From JBQTHP01 sp052389755 (GTDB lineage: Bacteria > Pseudomonadota > Gammaproteobacteria > Steroidobacterales > Steroidobacteraceae), in assembly GCA_052389755.1 (NCBI GenBank), contig JBQTHP010000168.1:1-35575 (forward strand): a DNA stretch of 35,575 nt. The letters run 5' to 3'. Every line of letters starts with the position of its first letter. Position 1 is the stretch's first letter. The translations under genes and the position numbers were made by a program. Below the pieces are notes generated by a model. It searched no databases. It worked only from the letters and a program-made list of their open reading frames with translations, and was not told the origin of the DNA. Shown in pieces: positions 23,542 to 32,239 of this stretch.

Positions 23542-26007
23542 TCAGTGCAGCAGCGTCATGGCGCTGCCGAGCACCGCGCCGCACGCGGCCTTGGTGACCG
23601 TGGCCGTGCGCCCCGGCAGCGAGCCGGACGGGCCGCTCGTGAGCCGCCCGAAGAGGCTGTTCAGCTCCGCGCGCGCATCGGTGGTCGGCTGCGTCGCGAT
23701 GTTGCTGCCGATCGCGCGCGTCATCAGCGGGTCGATCACACGGTCGCGATTCGACTGCAAGGCGAAGTAGGCACCTGCGGGCTGGGTGAGGTCGAGGCCG
23801 GGGAAGAAATTCCCACGCAGCGTGGCGTCGTCGACCAGCTGATCGCAGTACTGGATCGCGAGTTGCGCGACCGCGGTCTGGTGAGACGACAGGAACGCGT
23901 CGACCGGCTCCACCGTGGGCAGCTGCTGCTTCACCGTGTTGAACGTGGTCGCGACGGCCGTGTTCGTCGTGGGTACTCCGGTGATCTCCGACATCGAGGT
24001 GCTCAGCTTCTCGAACGTACGCACCCCGAGCTCCGGCTGCGCGAGCCCGTCGGGCGGCGGATCCGGAATCGGTGGCGGCGGCTCGACGTAGCTCTTCGAG
24101 TTGGTGGCGATCTGCTCGAACGACAGGAAGAACTCGTCGGAGGTCGGACCCTTCTCGAGCGCGATCACGGTGCCGATGTCGGCAAGGGGCTGGCCGGTTG
24201 CGCTCGAGTAGCTCGCGCCGCCGACCGAGGCGTTGACCGGAATGTAGGCCTGACCCGCCTTCGCCTCCAGACCGTTCAGGCCGATACGCAAGCCGCGGAT
24301 CGGCAGGCTCGAGACCTGCGCCGTCGGATCGAGGCTGATGAACGTCGGCTGCGAGAACAGATACCCGTAGCTGTCGAACTGCGACGCCTCGAACATGATG
24401 TAGCTCTGCGGCACGCTCGTCAGATGGCTCACGCTAAAGAGCATGAAGTAGCGCTCGCCGACGCCGACGTCGAAGTTCTGTCGGACCTGCGCCGGCGTCA
24501 GTGCGCGGTTGTGGATGGCGACCAGCCGCAGCACCCCCTGCCACTGGCGGTTCGTCGAGGTCTCGTTGCCGAGGACGAACGCGAAGGTGTCGTCCCAGTC
24601 GACGAGCGAGCCGCCGCCCTGTGCGTCGCGATCGCCCGTGTCGACGGCATTTACGTAAATACGCCGTCCGGTCGTCGGGCTGTAGGTGACGACGACGTGC
24701 TGCAGCGAGGCCTGCGCGTCCTCGTCCGCGGCGTTCGTCAGCATCGAGGGGGCGCCGTTACCGTCCGTGACGCTGCTGCGCGTCATGATCTCGTACTGGT
24801 ACTCGCGCTGGGACAGCGTGACGTTGCGCGCCATCGTTCCGGCGGAGTAGCTGACCAGGTATGCATCCTCCTGCATCACGTTCGCATTCGCGGCCCACGC
24901 TTCGATCGTGAACTCGCCCGTGGACTTGATCATGTCGGTGAGCTTCTTGCTCGCGACGGTGGTGCCCTGGGCCTTGCCGCCCGCTTTCACGTTGAGGCCC
25001 CAGCCGCCCTGCCAGGTGATGTCGCCCGACATCGTGAGATTGAGCGCCGGCTCGACGCCGCTCGTGTCGAAGGCGACGCTGCCCATGCCCGTCTTGAACT
25101 CGTACAACGCGACCACGTTCGTGTCGTAGCGGTTGCCGCCGGCGGCGACCGTGCCGTCGTAGAGCGCGAGCGCCTTCGACAGCACGAGCGAGGGATCGAC
25201 CTGCGTCAACGGAATCTGGTTGGCGAAGGCAGTGACTGCTGCTTCCATATCGTTGGCAGCGGTCGCGCAGTCCGTCCAGCAGTTGTGGAATTCCTCGCGC
25301 AAGCGCACCACGAAGCGCGACTGCGCCGGAGCGTCGAGATTGATCTTGGCTTTCGCGGCGTCGTACGCCTCGTCGACGTCGTTGCTCGCAAAGAAGGGCG
25401 ACTGCGGAATCGCGGCGTTGCTCGCATGGCAGCGCTCGCAGTAGCGCTGCAGCGACGCACCCGGCAGGTTGCGCGCCCACAGCGTCGAGCCGAAGAGCGC
25501 CGGGCTCGCCGGGAAGGACTTGCTCGCGCCGACGTCCTTGAGCGGCGGCGGCTGCAACTGGATCGTGCGGCCGCCCGTTGCGGTCGCGCCTGCCCAGTTG
25601 CGGATCCACACGGTGAGCGTGTCACCGCACGCGGAAGTAGCGGAGAGCCAGCAGTTGTGGCCGCCCGCGACCTTCGTGACCATGCGCGACTGATCCGGCT
25701 GCGTGAGCGTGACGACCGTGTTCGCGGCCTGGTACGCGAGATTCACGTCGTCGGTACGCGCGAACGGAATCGGCGCGGCGCCGCCGGCCTCGTGGCAGCT
25801 GCCGCAGCGGTTGTTCGCCTTGATGTTGTCCCACACGTTGATCTTGAACGCCTGCACGTCGGCATTCGCCGGCGGCGGGCCGTTGTAGTCGGAGATCGGC
25901 GGCGCCGATGTCACCGGGTTGACCTGCGTGTCGGCTCCGCCGCCGCTGCACGCCGCAAGCGCCGCGAGGGCAGCGAGCGCGAGTGCGCGATGCATGAGTC
26001 TGCTCAT
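23542..26007 (-). CDS. Diheme c-type lipoprotein with LamG domain
   Basis: An 821-residue lipoprotein (lipobox LAAC, cysteine 20) with two c-type heme sites, CGSCH (68-72) and CERCH (190-194). Two Cys-rich neighbours, HNCWLSATSACG (117-128) and HNCWTDCA (about 242), follow a matching repeat of the same module, so the N-terminal part looks like a duplicated monoheme domain. Residues about 285-490 form a concanavalin-like LamG/Laminin_G_3 domain (FTIEAWAANANVMQEDAYLV and HVVVTYSPTTGRRIYVNAVD), usually a surface-binding fold. The C-terminal part (about 600-821) is unassigned. ATG 26007 has AGGAG 8 bases upstream, itself placed on the stop of the previous gene. It is probably exposed at the cell surface. 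Confidence 0.85.
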   Translation of the reverse strand: MSRLMHRALALAALAALAACSGGGADTQVNPVTSAPPISDYNGPPPANADVQAFKINVWDNIKANNRCGSCHEAGGAAPIPFARTDDVNLAYQAANTVVTLTQPDQSRMVTKVAGGHNCWLSATSACGDTLTVWIRNWAGATATGGRTIQLQPPPLKDVGASKSFPASPALFGSTLWARNLPGASLQRYCERCHASNAAIPQSPFFASNDVDEAYDAAKAKINLDAPAQSRFVVRLREEFHNCWTDCATAANDMEAAVTAFANQIPLTQVDPSLVLSKALALYDGTVAAGGNRYDTNVVALYEFKTGMGSVAFDTSGVEPALNLTMSGDITWQGGWGLNVKAGGKAQGTTVASKKLTDMIKSTGEFTIEAWAANANVMQEDAYLVSYSAGTMARNVTLSQREYQYEIMTRSSVTDGNGAPSMLTNAADEDAQASLQHVVVTYSPTTGRRIYVNAVDTGDRDAQGGGSLVDWDDTFAFVLGNETSTNRQWQGVLRLVAIHNRALTPAQVRQNFDVGVGERYFMLFSVSHLTSVPQSYIMFEASQFDSYGYLFSQPTFISLDPTAQVSSLPIRGLRIGLNGLEAKAGQAYIPVNASVGGASYSSATGQPLADIGTVIALEKGPTSDEFFLSFEQIATNSKSYVEPPPPIPDPPPDGLAQPELGVRTFEKLSTSMSEITGVPTTNTAVATTFNTVKQQLPTVEPVDAFLSSHQTAVAQLAIQYCDQLVDDATLRGNFFPGLDLTQPAGAYFALQSNRDRVIDPLMTRAIGSNIATQPTTDARAELNSLFGRLTSGPSGSLPGRTATVTKAACGAVLGSAMTLLH

Positions 26008-26017
26008 GAGCTTCTCC

Positions 26018-27169
26018 TCACGTTCCCATGCAGTACACGGCGGTCTCGGCGAAGATCTGCTTCATCCGATAGCCGCCGCCGCGGAACACGCCGGTGATGG
26101 TCGAAATGGCGTTTCGATCGGCTGCATCGACCGGTGCGCGGAAGCACACGGCCTTGAAGACCTTCTCGACCTGACAGCGCGCGAACGCGTCGCTCGAAGC
26201 GAGCTCCTGACCCATCGACTTTGCGCCGCTGCCCGAGCCGGTCAGGCCCGCGTCCCAGCCGAGAAGCTGGTTCGGACCCTTGCGCCAGTAGGTCTCCCAG
26301 CGATCGTCGGGCGTAATGAAGCCCGGCTTGAAATTGTCGGCGTTGATGAAGTACTTCGCGTTCGGCGCGCCGCCCGTGTACACGAGACGGTTCTGCGTCT
26401 CGTCGAAGTCGTAGAACGCGAACGCCTGGGCAATCGGATCCATGCCACTGTGACAGCCGATGCAATTGTTCAGGAAGATCCGGCTGTCACCGCCCGGCGA
26501 GCGGCTCACGTCCTGGCGGATGCGATCCGGCGGACGCGATGTGTCCTGTACCTGCTCGAGATCGCGGCACAGGTGGTTCATGAGCGTGAAGCGGAACATC
26601 GCGCGGTTCGTGCCGTCGATGAAGAACGCCTGCGAAGCCGCGCGCGTGGTCATGAGGCCGGCGGTCGCCGCGGGGGGAATTCCGAGCAGAGAGGACTGGG
26701 TCGTGCGCACGAGCGTCGCGTCGAGGTCCACGCCCCGGACTTCCGCCTGCTCGTAGTGGTCGTTGTTCACCTGCGAATACGCCGGCAGGCCCGGGGCGTT
26801 GCTCGTGTAGAGAATGTCGTCGGACAACGCCGTGTTGAACGGCACATCGTCGCGCACCATGCCGATGACGGTGGCCGTGTAGTCGTTCAGGGGTGCGAAC
26901 ACGGTCTGCTCGCGGTTGGTCCACGGCGTGACGAGGTTCTTCAGCACCACGCCGTAGAACGCGGGGTGGTCGATGGCGCGCGCCGCGGCGGCGCGCGGAT
27001 CGCCTCCGGAGATGTCCGCCGCCATCTGCGTGAGAACGGCATCGCTCGCCGGCACGCCGGCGATGCGATCGTGAATGCGCTTCGCCTGTTCGCGCGGGCC
27101 CGCGAATGCGGGCGCCGCGAGCTGCGCGATGACCGCGAGGGCGCACGCCGCAGATTTCAGTGTATCCAT
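26018..27169 (-). CDS. Exported DUF1588-like c-heme protein
   Basis: A 383-residue exported protein with signal peptide MDTLKSAACALAVIAQLAAP. It has one c-type heme motif, CIGCH (236-240), followed by SGMDPIAQAFAFYDFDE, which matches the CxxCH-x-x-MDPIGFALENFD block of DUF1588 proteins. Those occur in exported cytochrome-like proteins of planctomycetes and environmental gammaproteobacteria. I choose ATG 27169 because the signal peptide starts there; the longer frame to 27274 adds 35 residues without secretion features. It is the first gene of the minus-strand set and faces the HzsA-related gene across 255 bp. Confidence 0.82.
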   Translation of the reverse strand: MDTLKSAACALAVIAQLAAPAFAGPREQAKRIHDRIAGVPASDAVLTQMAADISGGDPRAAAARAIDHPAFYGVVLKNLVTPWTNREQTVFAPLNDYTATVIGMVRDDVPFNTALSDDILYTSNAPGLPAYSQVNNDHYEQAEVRGVDLDATLVRTTQSSLLGIPPAATAGLMTTRAASQAFFIDGTNRAMFRFTLMNHLCRDLEQVQDTSRPPDRIRQDVSRSPGGDSRIFLNNCIGCHSGMDPIAQAFAFYDFDETQNRLVYTGGAPNAKYFINADNFKPGFITPDDRWETYWRKGPNQLLGWDAGLTGSGSGAKSMGQELASSDAFARCQVEKVFKAVCFRAPVDAADRNAISTITGVFRGGGYRMKQIFAETAVYCMGT

Positions 27170-27424
27170 GGCAATCGTCCACTCCCACGAACTGCCGGTT
27201 TGCGGGGCGCAGTTTGCGCCGCCACGCGCGCGCATTGAATGTCTCAACTCACAGACGTCGCCGCGCAACGACATGCCTGTCGCTTACGTCGCGCGCGTAT
27301 GCTTTACGCGCCGAAGTGGGAGCATGGTCACGGCGTTCGGACAGCGGAGCAGCTACCTGTGCGACTGGTATTCCTGCGGTTCGACGGTGTGTGGACTGCG
27401 TCACAGGATCCAGGGAGAAACTGA
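27170..27424. promoter_or_regulatory. Divergent intergenic region between the two halves of the redox/motor locus
   Basis: This 255-bp gap must hold the promoters of both the minus-strand set (to 12061) and the plus-strand set (to 33683). A perfect dyad GGCGCA-GTT-TGCGCC (27206-27220) is the best operator candidate. TATGCT at 27298-27303 is a possible plus-strand -10, without a good -35. The plus-strand ribosome site AGGGAGA lies 5-8 bases before ATG 27425. No sigma-54 element was found here. Confidence 0.5.
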
Positions 27425-30100
27425 ATGGGACGGCAACGCAACTTCGCGGCGCAAGTCGTGACGCGCGGCACACTTGGTGTCGCCGCGCTGCTCGTTGCGG
27501 CGTGCAGCGGGGGCGGCAGCGTCGACGTCGGCAGCGGCCAGAGCCCCGATCCGGCGACCGTGGATTTCCCCATCTTTTACGTCAAACGGACGATCCCGAT
27601 GAATTCGGACGACCTTCGCCAGATGCGCGATACGGTCGACGATGCCGACCTCTTCAAGCGCGACCGCGCCGCGCCCGGGGCGCCGGAAACGAACGTTACC
27701 GATCGAGTCACCGGCACCGACCGGTGGGACGTGAAGGACGTGGACGTATCGGCGGACGGCACGAAGGTCGTCTTCGCGATGCGTGGACCGCTCGCGATGA
27801 ACCAGGACGAGGAAGACCCGCCCACGTGGGACATCTGGGAGTACGACATCCCGACCGACGTGCTGCGGCGCGTCTTCGTCTCCGACATCGTCGCGGACGA
27901 GGCTAACGACGTCGCGCCGCACTACCTGCCGGACGGCAGGATCCTCTTCTCCTCCACCCGGCAGCGCCAGGCGAAAGCGGTGCTGCTCGATGAGGGCAAG
28001 GCGCAGTACGAGGCGCAGAACGAGGACCGCAGCGAGTCCGGGTTCGTGCTGCACGTCATGAACGCCGACGGCAGCAACATCCGGCAGATCTCCTTCAACC
28101 AGAGCAACGACCGCGATCCGACCGTGCTCGCGAACGGCCGGCTGCTCTGGAGCCGCTGGGACCACGCACCGGGCCGCAACGGCATTCATCTCTATACGTC
28201 GAACCCGGACGGCACCGATCTGCAGCTCCACTACGGCGCGGGGAGTCATGCCACGGGAACGAACAACTCGATCATCCAGTTCGTCCAGCCGCGCGAGATG
28301 CAGAACGGGCGGATTCTTACGCTCGTCCGGCCATTCACCGACACCGACTTCGGCGGCGATCTCGTGATCATCGACGCGAATACCTACGTCGAGAATACGC
28401 AGCCGACGCTGCCGAATCAGGGCATGACGGGGCCGGCGCAGTCGCGCGCGACGCCGAACGAGGTGGTTCTCGGGCCGGGACCGCAGCCCGGCGTACCGGC
28501 GCCCTCGCCCGGCGGGCGCTTCAACTCCGCGTATCCGCTCTGGGACGGCACGAACCGCATCCTCGTGAGCTGGACGCAGTGCCGGCTGCTCGATACCACC
28601 GTCACGCCGAACCGCATCGTGCCGTGCACGAGCGATCGGCTTGCCGATCCGAACGCGACGCCCGCACCGTCCATCTACAGCGTGTGGATGTTCGATCCGG
28701 CGCAGAACACGCTGCTGCCGGTGATGACGCCGACCGAGAGCGTCATGGTCACCGACGTGGTCGCGGCGCAGCCGCGCCAGTTGCCGCAGGTGATCCTCGA
28801 CCAGGTGATTAACCCGGGCTTCGAGTCGGAGCTCGTCGGCGAAGGCGTCGGCATCCTCCACATCCAGAGCGTCTACGACATCGACGGGGTCGATACCGCC
28901 GTGCCGAACATCGCGACGCTCGCGAATCCGATGGCGGCGACTGCCGATCAGCGGCCGGCGCGCTTCGTCCGTCTCGAGAAGCCCGTGTCGCAGCCCGACG
29001 ATGACGTGCTCGATCTCGACAACGCCGCCTTCGGTGCCACCGGGTTCATGCGAGAGATTCTCGGGTACGCACCGGTCGAGCCCGACGGCTCCGTGCGCAT
29101 CAAGGTCCCGGCGAACGTCGCCTTCGGCATCAGCATTCTCGATCGCGACGGCCGCCGCATCTCGCCGATTCATCGCAACTGGTTGCAGCTGCGCCCCGCC
29201 GAGACGCTCGAGTGCAACGGCTGCCACGCGCCTAACCAGCAGCCGCCACGTTCGCACGGCCGAGCGAACCTCACCGCTTCGGTGCAGGCAGGCGCGACGA
29301 CGACCGGTCAGCCGTTCCCGGGCACCGTCGCGGCGTTTTCGCCGAACGCGGGCGAGACGATGGCGGAAACGCGCTCGCGCACGAGCTGCGCGAGCGACAC
29401 GCCGCGCTGCGCTGCACTTTCTCCGAGCGTGAACGTCGTCTACGACGACGTGTGGACCGATGCCGCGGCTGCCGGCCGGCCGCCTGATGCCAGCTTCGCG
29501 TACAGCTACGGCGATACGACGTTCACCACGCCGCCGCCCACGACGTCCGCGTGCATGCAGAGCTGGTCATCGACCTGCCGCATCACGGTCAACTACCGCC
29601 AGCACATCCAGCCGCTGTGGGACAAGGTGCGGCAGAGGATCGATCCGAACAACGGCAACGTCCTCGAAGACAACACGTGCTCGCGCTCCGGCTGCCACAA
29701 CATCACCGACGCGAACAACATGACCCAGGTGCCCGCCTCGCAGCTGGATCTCCGGAACGTCGATTCGGCCGACGAGCCCGATCACGTCGTCGCGTACCGC
29801 GAGCTCCTGTTCACGGACAACGAGCAGGAACTTAACAATATGGGTCAGCTCGTGGATAGACTAGTGCCCGGACCGATCGACCCCGTGACGGGGCAACCCA
29901 CAATGGTGCCGGTGCCGGTCCCTGCGTCCATGAACGCGCAGAACGCACGCGGCTCGACCCGGTTCTTCAGTCGCTTCGCGGCCGGGGGCACGCATGCAGG
30001 GCGGTTGAGCCCGGCCGAACTTCGCCTGGTTTCCGAGTGGCTGGATATTGGCGCGCAGTACTTCAACAACCCGTTCGATCCGGCTGCCCCACTCAACTAA
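27425..30100 (+). CDS. HzsA-related lipoprotein with c-heme motifs
   Basis: An 891-residue lipoprotein (lipobox LLVAAC, cysteine 27) related in layout to the hydrazine synthase alpha subunit. It has beta-propeller PD40/WD40-like blades, for example DVDVSADGTKVVFAMRG, HYLPDGRILFSSTR and VMNADGSNIRQISFNQSNDR, over about 60-500. Cytochrome-type heme sites follow: CNGCH near residue 597 and an unusual CX4CH (CSRSGCH) near 752. Being HzsA-related does not mean hydrazine chemistry; the family is widespread and its substrate is unknown. The start at ATG 27425 has AGGGAGA upstream. It opens the plus-strand set and its stop TAA (30098-30100) touches a large palindromic element. Confidence 0.87.
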   Translation: MGRQRNFAAQVVTRGTLGVAALLVAACSGGGSVDVGSGQSPDPATVDFPIFYVKRTIPMNSDDLRQMRDTVDDADLFKRDRAAPGAPETNVTDRVTGTDRWDVKDVDVSADGTKVVFAMRGPLAMNQDEEDPPTWDIWEYDIPTDVLRRVFVSDIVADEANDVAPHYLPDGRILFSSTRQRQAKAVLLDEGKAQYEAQNEDRSESGFVLHVMNADGSNIRQISFNQSNDRDPTVLANGRLLWSRWDHAPGRNGIHLYTSNPDGTDLQLHYGAGSHATGTNNSIIQFVQPREMQNGRILTLVRPFTDTDFGGDLVIIDANTYVENTQPTLPNQGMTGPAQSRATPNEVVLGPGPQPGVPAPSPGGRFNSAYPLWDGTNRILVSWTQCRLLDTTVTPNRIVPCTSDRLADPNATPAPSIYSVWMFDPAQNTLLPVMTPTESVMVTDVVAAQPRQLPQVILDQVINPGFESELVGEGVGILHIQSVYDIDGVDTAVPNIATLANPMAATADQRPARFVRLEKPVSQPDDDVLDLDNAAFGATGFMREILGYAPVEPDGSVRIKVPANVAFGISILDRDGRRISPIHRNWLQLRPAETLECNGCHAPNQQPPRSHGRANLTASVQAGATTTGQPFPGTVAAFSPNAGETMAETRSRTSCASDTPRCAALSPSVNVVYDDVWTDAAAAGRPPDASFAYSYGDTTFTTPPPTTSACMQSWSSTCRITVNYRQHIQPLWDKVRQRIDPNNGNVLEDNTCSRSGCHNITDANNMTQVPASQLDLRNVDSADEPDHVVAYRELLFTDNEQELNNMGQLVDRLVPGPIDPVTGQPTMVPVPVPASMNAQNARGSTRFFSRFAAGGTHAGRLSPAELRLVSEWLDIGAQYFNNPFDPAAPLN

Positions 30101-30281
30101 GGAGCCTGTCCGACTGCTCCGCATGAGCCGCGTTGCGATTCCAAGCGGGCGTATACTTGGCGCAACGCGCAGCCCCATAGCCCGGACTATGGGCAAGCGT
30201 TGCAACGAAGTAGACGCCGCTTGGAATCGCAACCCGCTGGGGACCGGGCGGAAAAGCCCATGGGCGTCGTTGCAGGCTCCT
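30100..30281. repeat. 182-bp element with four nested inverted repeats
   Basis: From outside in: AGGAGCCTG (30100-30108) with CAGGCTCCT (30273-30281); GTTGCGATTCCAAGCGG (30132-30148) with CCGCTTGGAATCGCAAC (30217-30233), a perfect 17 bp; GCAACGC (30162-30168) with GCGTTGC (30197-30203); and CCCATAG (30174-30180) with CTATGGG (30187-30193) around a 6-base loop. It starts on the last base of the upstream stop codon and runs into the 5' end of the next gene. No target duplication was seen. Confidence 0.9.
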
Positions 30282-31010
30282 CATGTTGCATCCGTACTGC
30301 TCCTTACGCTCTGTGCGCCCGCCGCGCTCGGTGCGGAGGAGCTGTTGCAGGTCTTCGTGACGGAGCCGTATCTCGAGCTGCACACCGGCCCGGGTCGCGG
30401 GTTTCCGGTGTTTCACGTCGTACCCCGCGACGAGAGCGTGGACGTCGTGAAGCGCCGCACCGAGTGGTTTCGGGTCCGTACCGAGCGCGGTGTCCAGGGA
30501 TGGGCCGCGCAGGGCGCGATGTTGAAAACGGTGCTCGCGGATGGCATGCCCTTCACGACCGAGAGCGGAAATCGCGCCGGCTTCACGGCGCACCGCTGGG
30601 AGATGGGTGTTTTCGCGGGCGATTACGGCGGGGCGACGCTGATCTCCACGTACGGCTCGTTTTCGCTCAATTCGCAGCTCGCCGTGGAACTGGCGCTGTC
30701 ACAGTTTCTCGGCAACGCCTCGAACGGCACGACCATCGATCTCGGCCTCACGCACGTGTTCGTTCCGGAGTGGATCGCTTCCCCGTTCGTGACGCTCGGC
30801 ACGGGCTACGTGCAGATCGACCCGAAAGCGACGCTCGTCGCGCCGCTCGACCGCTCGGATCAGACCGCGTACGTCGGCGCCGGTGCGCGCATGTATCTCA
30901 CGCGGCGTTTTTTCCTGCGTGCCGAGTACAAGAACCACATCGTATTCACGAGCCGTGACGACAACGAGGAAGTAGACGAATGGAAACTCGGCTTCGCATT
31001 CTTCTTTTAG
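30189..31010 (+). CDS. SH3b-domain outer-membrane barrel protein
   Basis: The mature protein begins near AEELLQVFVTEPYLELHTGP and has a bacterial SH3 domain (about 50-110 of this 273-residue reading; VVKRRTEWFRVRTERGVQGW). A beta-barrel region follows, with alternating hydrophobic strands and a C-terminal phenylalanine (FAFFF), the mark of outer-membrane barrels. A hydrophobic signal core (ASVLLLTLCAPAALG) is clear, but the start is not. ATG 30189 lies inside the inner stem of the nested repeat, a TTG at 30270 would give a compact signal peptide, and neither has a good ribosome site. The repeat may have replaced the original start. The 3' end overlaps the next gene by 31 bp. Confidence 0.8.
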   Translation: MGKRCNEVDAAWNRNPLGTGRKSPWASLQAPHVASVLLLTLCAPAALGAEELLQVFVTEPYLELHTGPGRGFPVFHVVPRDESVDVVKRRTEWFRVRTERGVQGWAAQGAMLKTVLADGMPFTTESGNRAGFTAHRWEMGVFAGDYGGATLISTYGSFSLNSQLAVELALSQFLGNASNGTTIDLGLTHVFVPEWIASPFVTLGTGYVQIDPKATLVAPLDRSDQTAYVGAGARMYLTRRFFLRAEYKNHIVFTSRDDNEEVDEWKLGFAFFF

Positions 31011-31696
31011 CGGCCACGCTCAGCGCGTGCGCCGGCTGCAGCACGATCCGCGGCTGGCTCGACCGCGATGAACCGCAGCCGCAGGTATCCGAGGTCGATC
31101 GGGCCATCTCGACAGAGGTCGAGGAGGCCGAGGAACCCGCGCCGCGCGTGATCGAGCCCGAGGTCGAGCGGCGCACCATCAAGGTGCCGAAAATCGACAC
31201 CGAGAACATCGAGATCGGGGCGTTCTTCGGCGCGCTCTCGATCGAGGACTTCGGCACCAACCCTGTCTACGGCGTGAGTGCGGCGTATCACATCACCGAA
31301 GACTTCTTCTTCCGCGGCCAGTACGGCGCCTCGACGGCCGGGCGCACCAGCTTCGAGACGCTGGGCGGCAATGTACAGCTCCTCACCGGCGATGAGAGGC
31401 GCTTCACGTACTACAGCCTCTCGCTCGGCTACAACTTCCTTCCGGGCGAGGTGTTTCTCGGTCGCGGCCTCGCCATGAACAGCTCCTTCTATCTCATCGG
31501 CGGCATCGGCAGCACGGAGTTTGCCGGCGATGAGAGGTTCACGGTGAGCTTCGGGGCCGGCTATCGGGTGCTACCCACGGACTGGCTCGCGGTGCACATC
31601 GCAGTAGAGGATCGGGTGTTCGAGTCCGACCTCCTCGGCAGCAGCAAGCTCGTGAACAACCTGGAGGCGTACGTCGGAGCGACCGTGTTCTTCTGA
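30980..31696 (+). CDS. Outer-membrane beta-barrel domain lipoprotein
   Basis: A 238-residue protein with signal peptide and lipobox region LLLAATLSACAGC (cysteine near 17 or 20), an acidic Pro/Glu-rich linker (about 30-65) and a small beta-barrel (about 72-238) ending in the typical aromatic terminus AYVGATVFF. Strands such as YGVSAAYHITEDFFFRGQYG and FTYYSLSLGYNFLPGEVFLG alternate as expected. It belongs to the type of barrel found in Myxococcus-like and gammaproteobacterial genomes near Glt-type genes, by recollection. GAGGAAG lies 7 bases before ATG 30980, inside the preceding gene, so the two barrels are made together. Confidence 0.85.
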   Translation: METRLRILLLAATLSACAGCSTIRGWLDRDEPQPQVSEVDRAISTEVEEAEEPAPRVIEPEVERRTIKVPKIDTENIEIGAFFGALSIEDFGTNPVYGVSAAYHITEDFFFRGQYGASTAGRTSFETLGGNVQLLTGDERRFTYYSLSLGYNFLPGEVFLGRGLAMNSSFYLIGGIGSTEFAGDERFTVSFGAGYRVLPTDWLAVHIAVEDRVFESDLLGSSKLVNNLEAYVGATVFF

Positions 31697-31717
31697 ACCG
31701 AACGGAAAGGGACAGTC

Positions 31718-32239
31718 ATGGGTCACGGAATCGCCAAGTCGCTGCGGGTCATCGTCGCCTCGCTGATCGTCGCGCTCCCCGCGCTCGCCGCATCAGGGTC
31801 GAGCGGGCCGGCGCCGGCCTTCAAACTTGCTGCACGCGGAGGCAAGCAGATCGGTTTATCCGACTTCAAGGGTCAGGTGGTCATGCTCAACTTCTGGGCA
31901 ACCTGGTGTGGCCCCTGCCGGCAGGAGATGCCGCTGCTCGAGAGCATCCACAAGAAATACTCGAAGATGGGTTTCACGCTGATCGGTGTGAACGTCGAGC
32001 CGGATTCGAAGGCCGCGGAGGCGTGGCTCAGGAAGCAGCCGCCGGTGACCTTTCCGATCGTGTACGACACCGACAGCAAGGTCAGCAAGCTGTATAAGGT
32101 GGCCGGCATGCCGAGCAGCGTGATCGTCGACCGCAAGGGCAACGTTCGCGTGCTGCACAAGGGCTACAAGCCCGGCGACGAGAACCAGTATCTGAACCAC
32201 ATTCGCTCGCTGATTCGGGAGCAGGAGGCCAAACGATGA
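31718..32239 (+). CDS. TlpA-family periplasmic thiol-disulfide protein
   Basis: A 173-residue thioredoxin-fold protein with signal peptide SLRVIVASLIVALPALAASG, active site FWATWCGPCRQEMP (cysteines 64 and 67) and cis-proline motif AGMPSSVIVDRKGNV. It should reduce or exchange disulfides in the periplasm, for instance for cysteine-rich or heme-bearing partners. AAAGGGA lies 8 bases before ATG 31718. The TGA at 32237-32239 overlaps the next ATG as ATGA, so it is coupled to the DUF4266 lipoprotein. It differs clearly from the other redoxin at 21270. Confidence 0.95.
   Translation: MGHGIAKSLRVIVASLIVALPALAASGSSGPAPAFKLAARGGKQIGLSDFKGQVVMLNFWATWCGPCRQEMPLLESIHKKYSKMGFTLIGVNVEPDSKAAEAWLRKQPPVTFPIVYDTDSKVSKLYKVAGMPSSVIVDRKGNVRVLHKGYKPGDENQYLNHIRSLIREQEAKR

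Noticed and set aside
27425..30100. Anammox-type hydrazine synthase
   Set aside because: Only the alpha-subunit-like propeller/heme layout is present; beta and gamma subunits and the anammox gene context are absent. HzsA-related lipoproteins are common in unrelated bacteria.
30100..30281. Ordinary rho-independent terminator after the HzsA-related gene
   Set aside because: The structure is far longer than a terminator hairpin, has nested arms and no T-tract.
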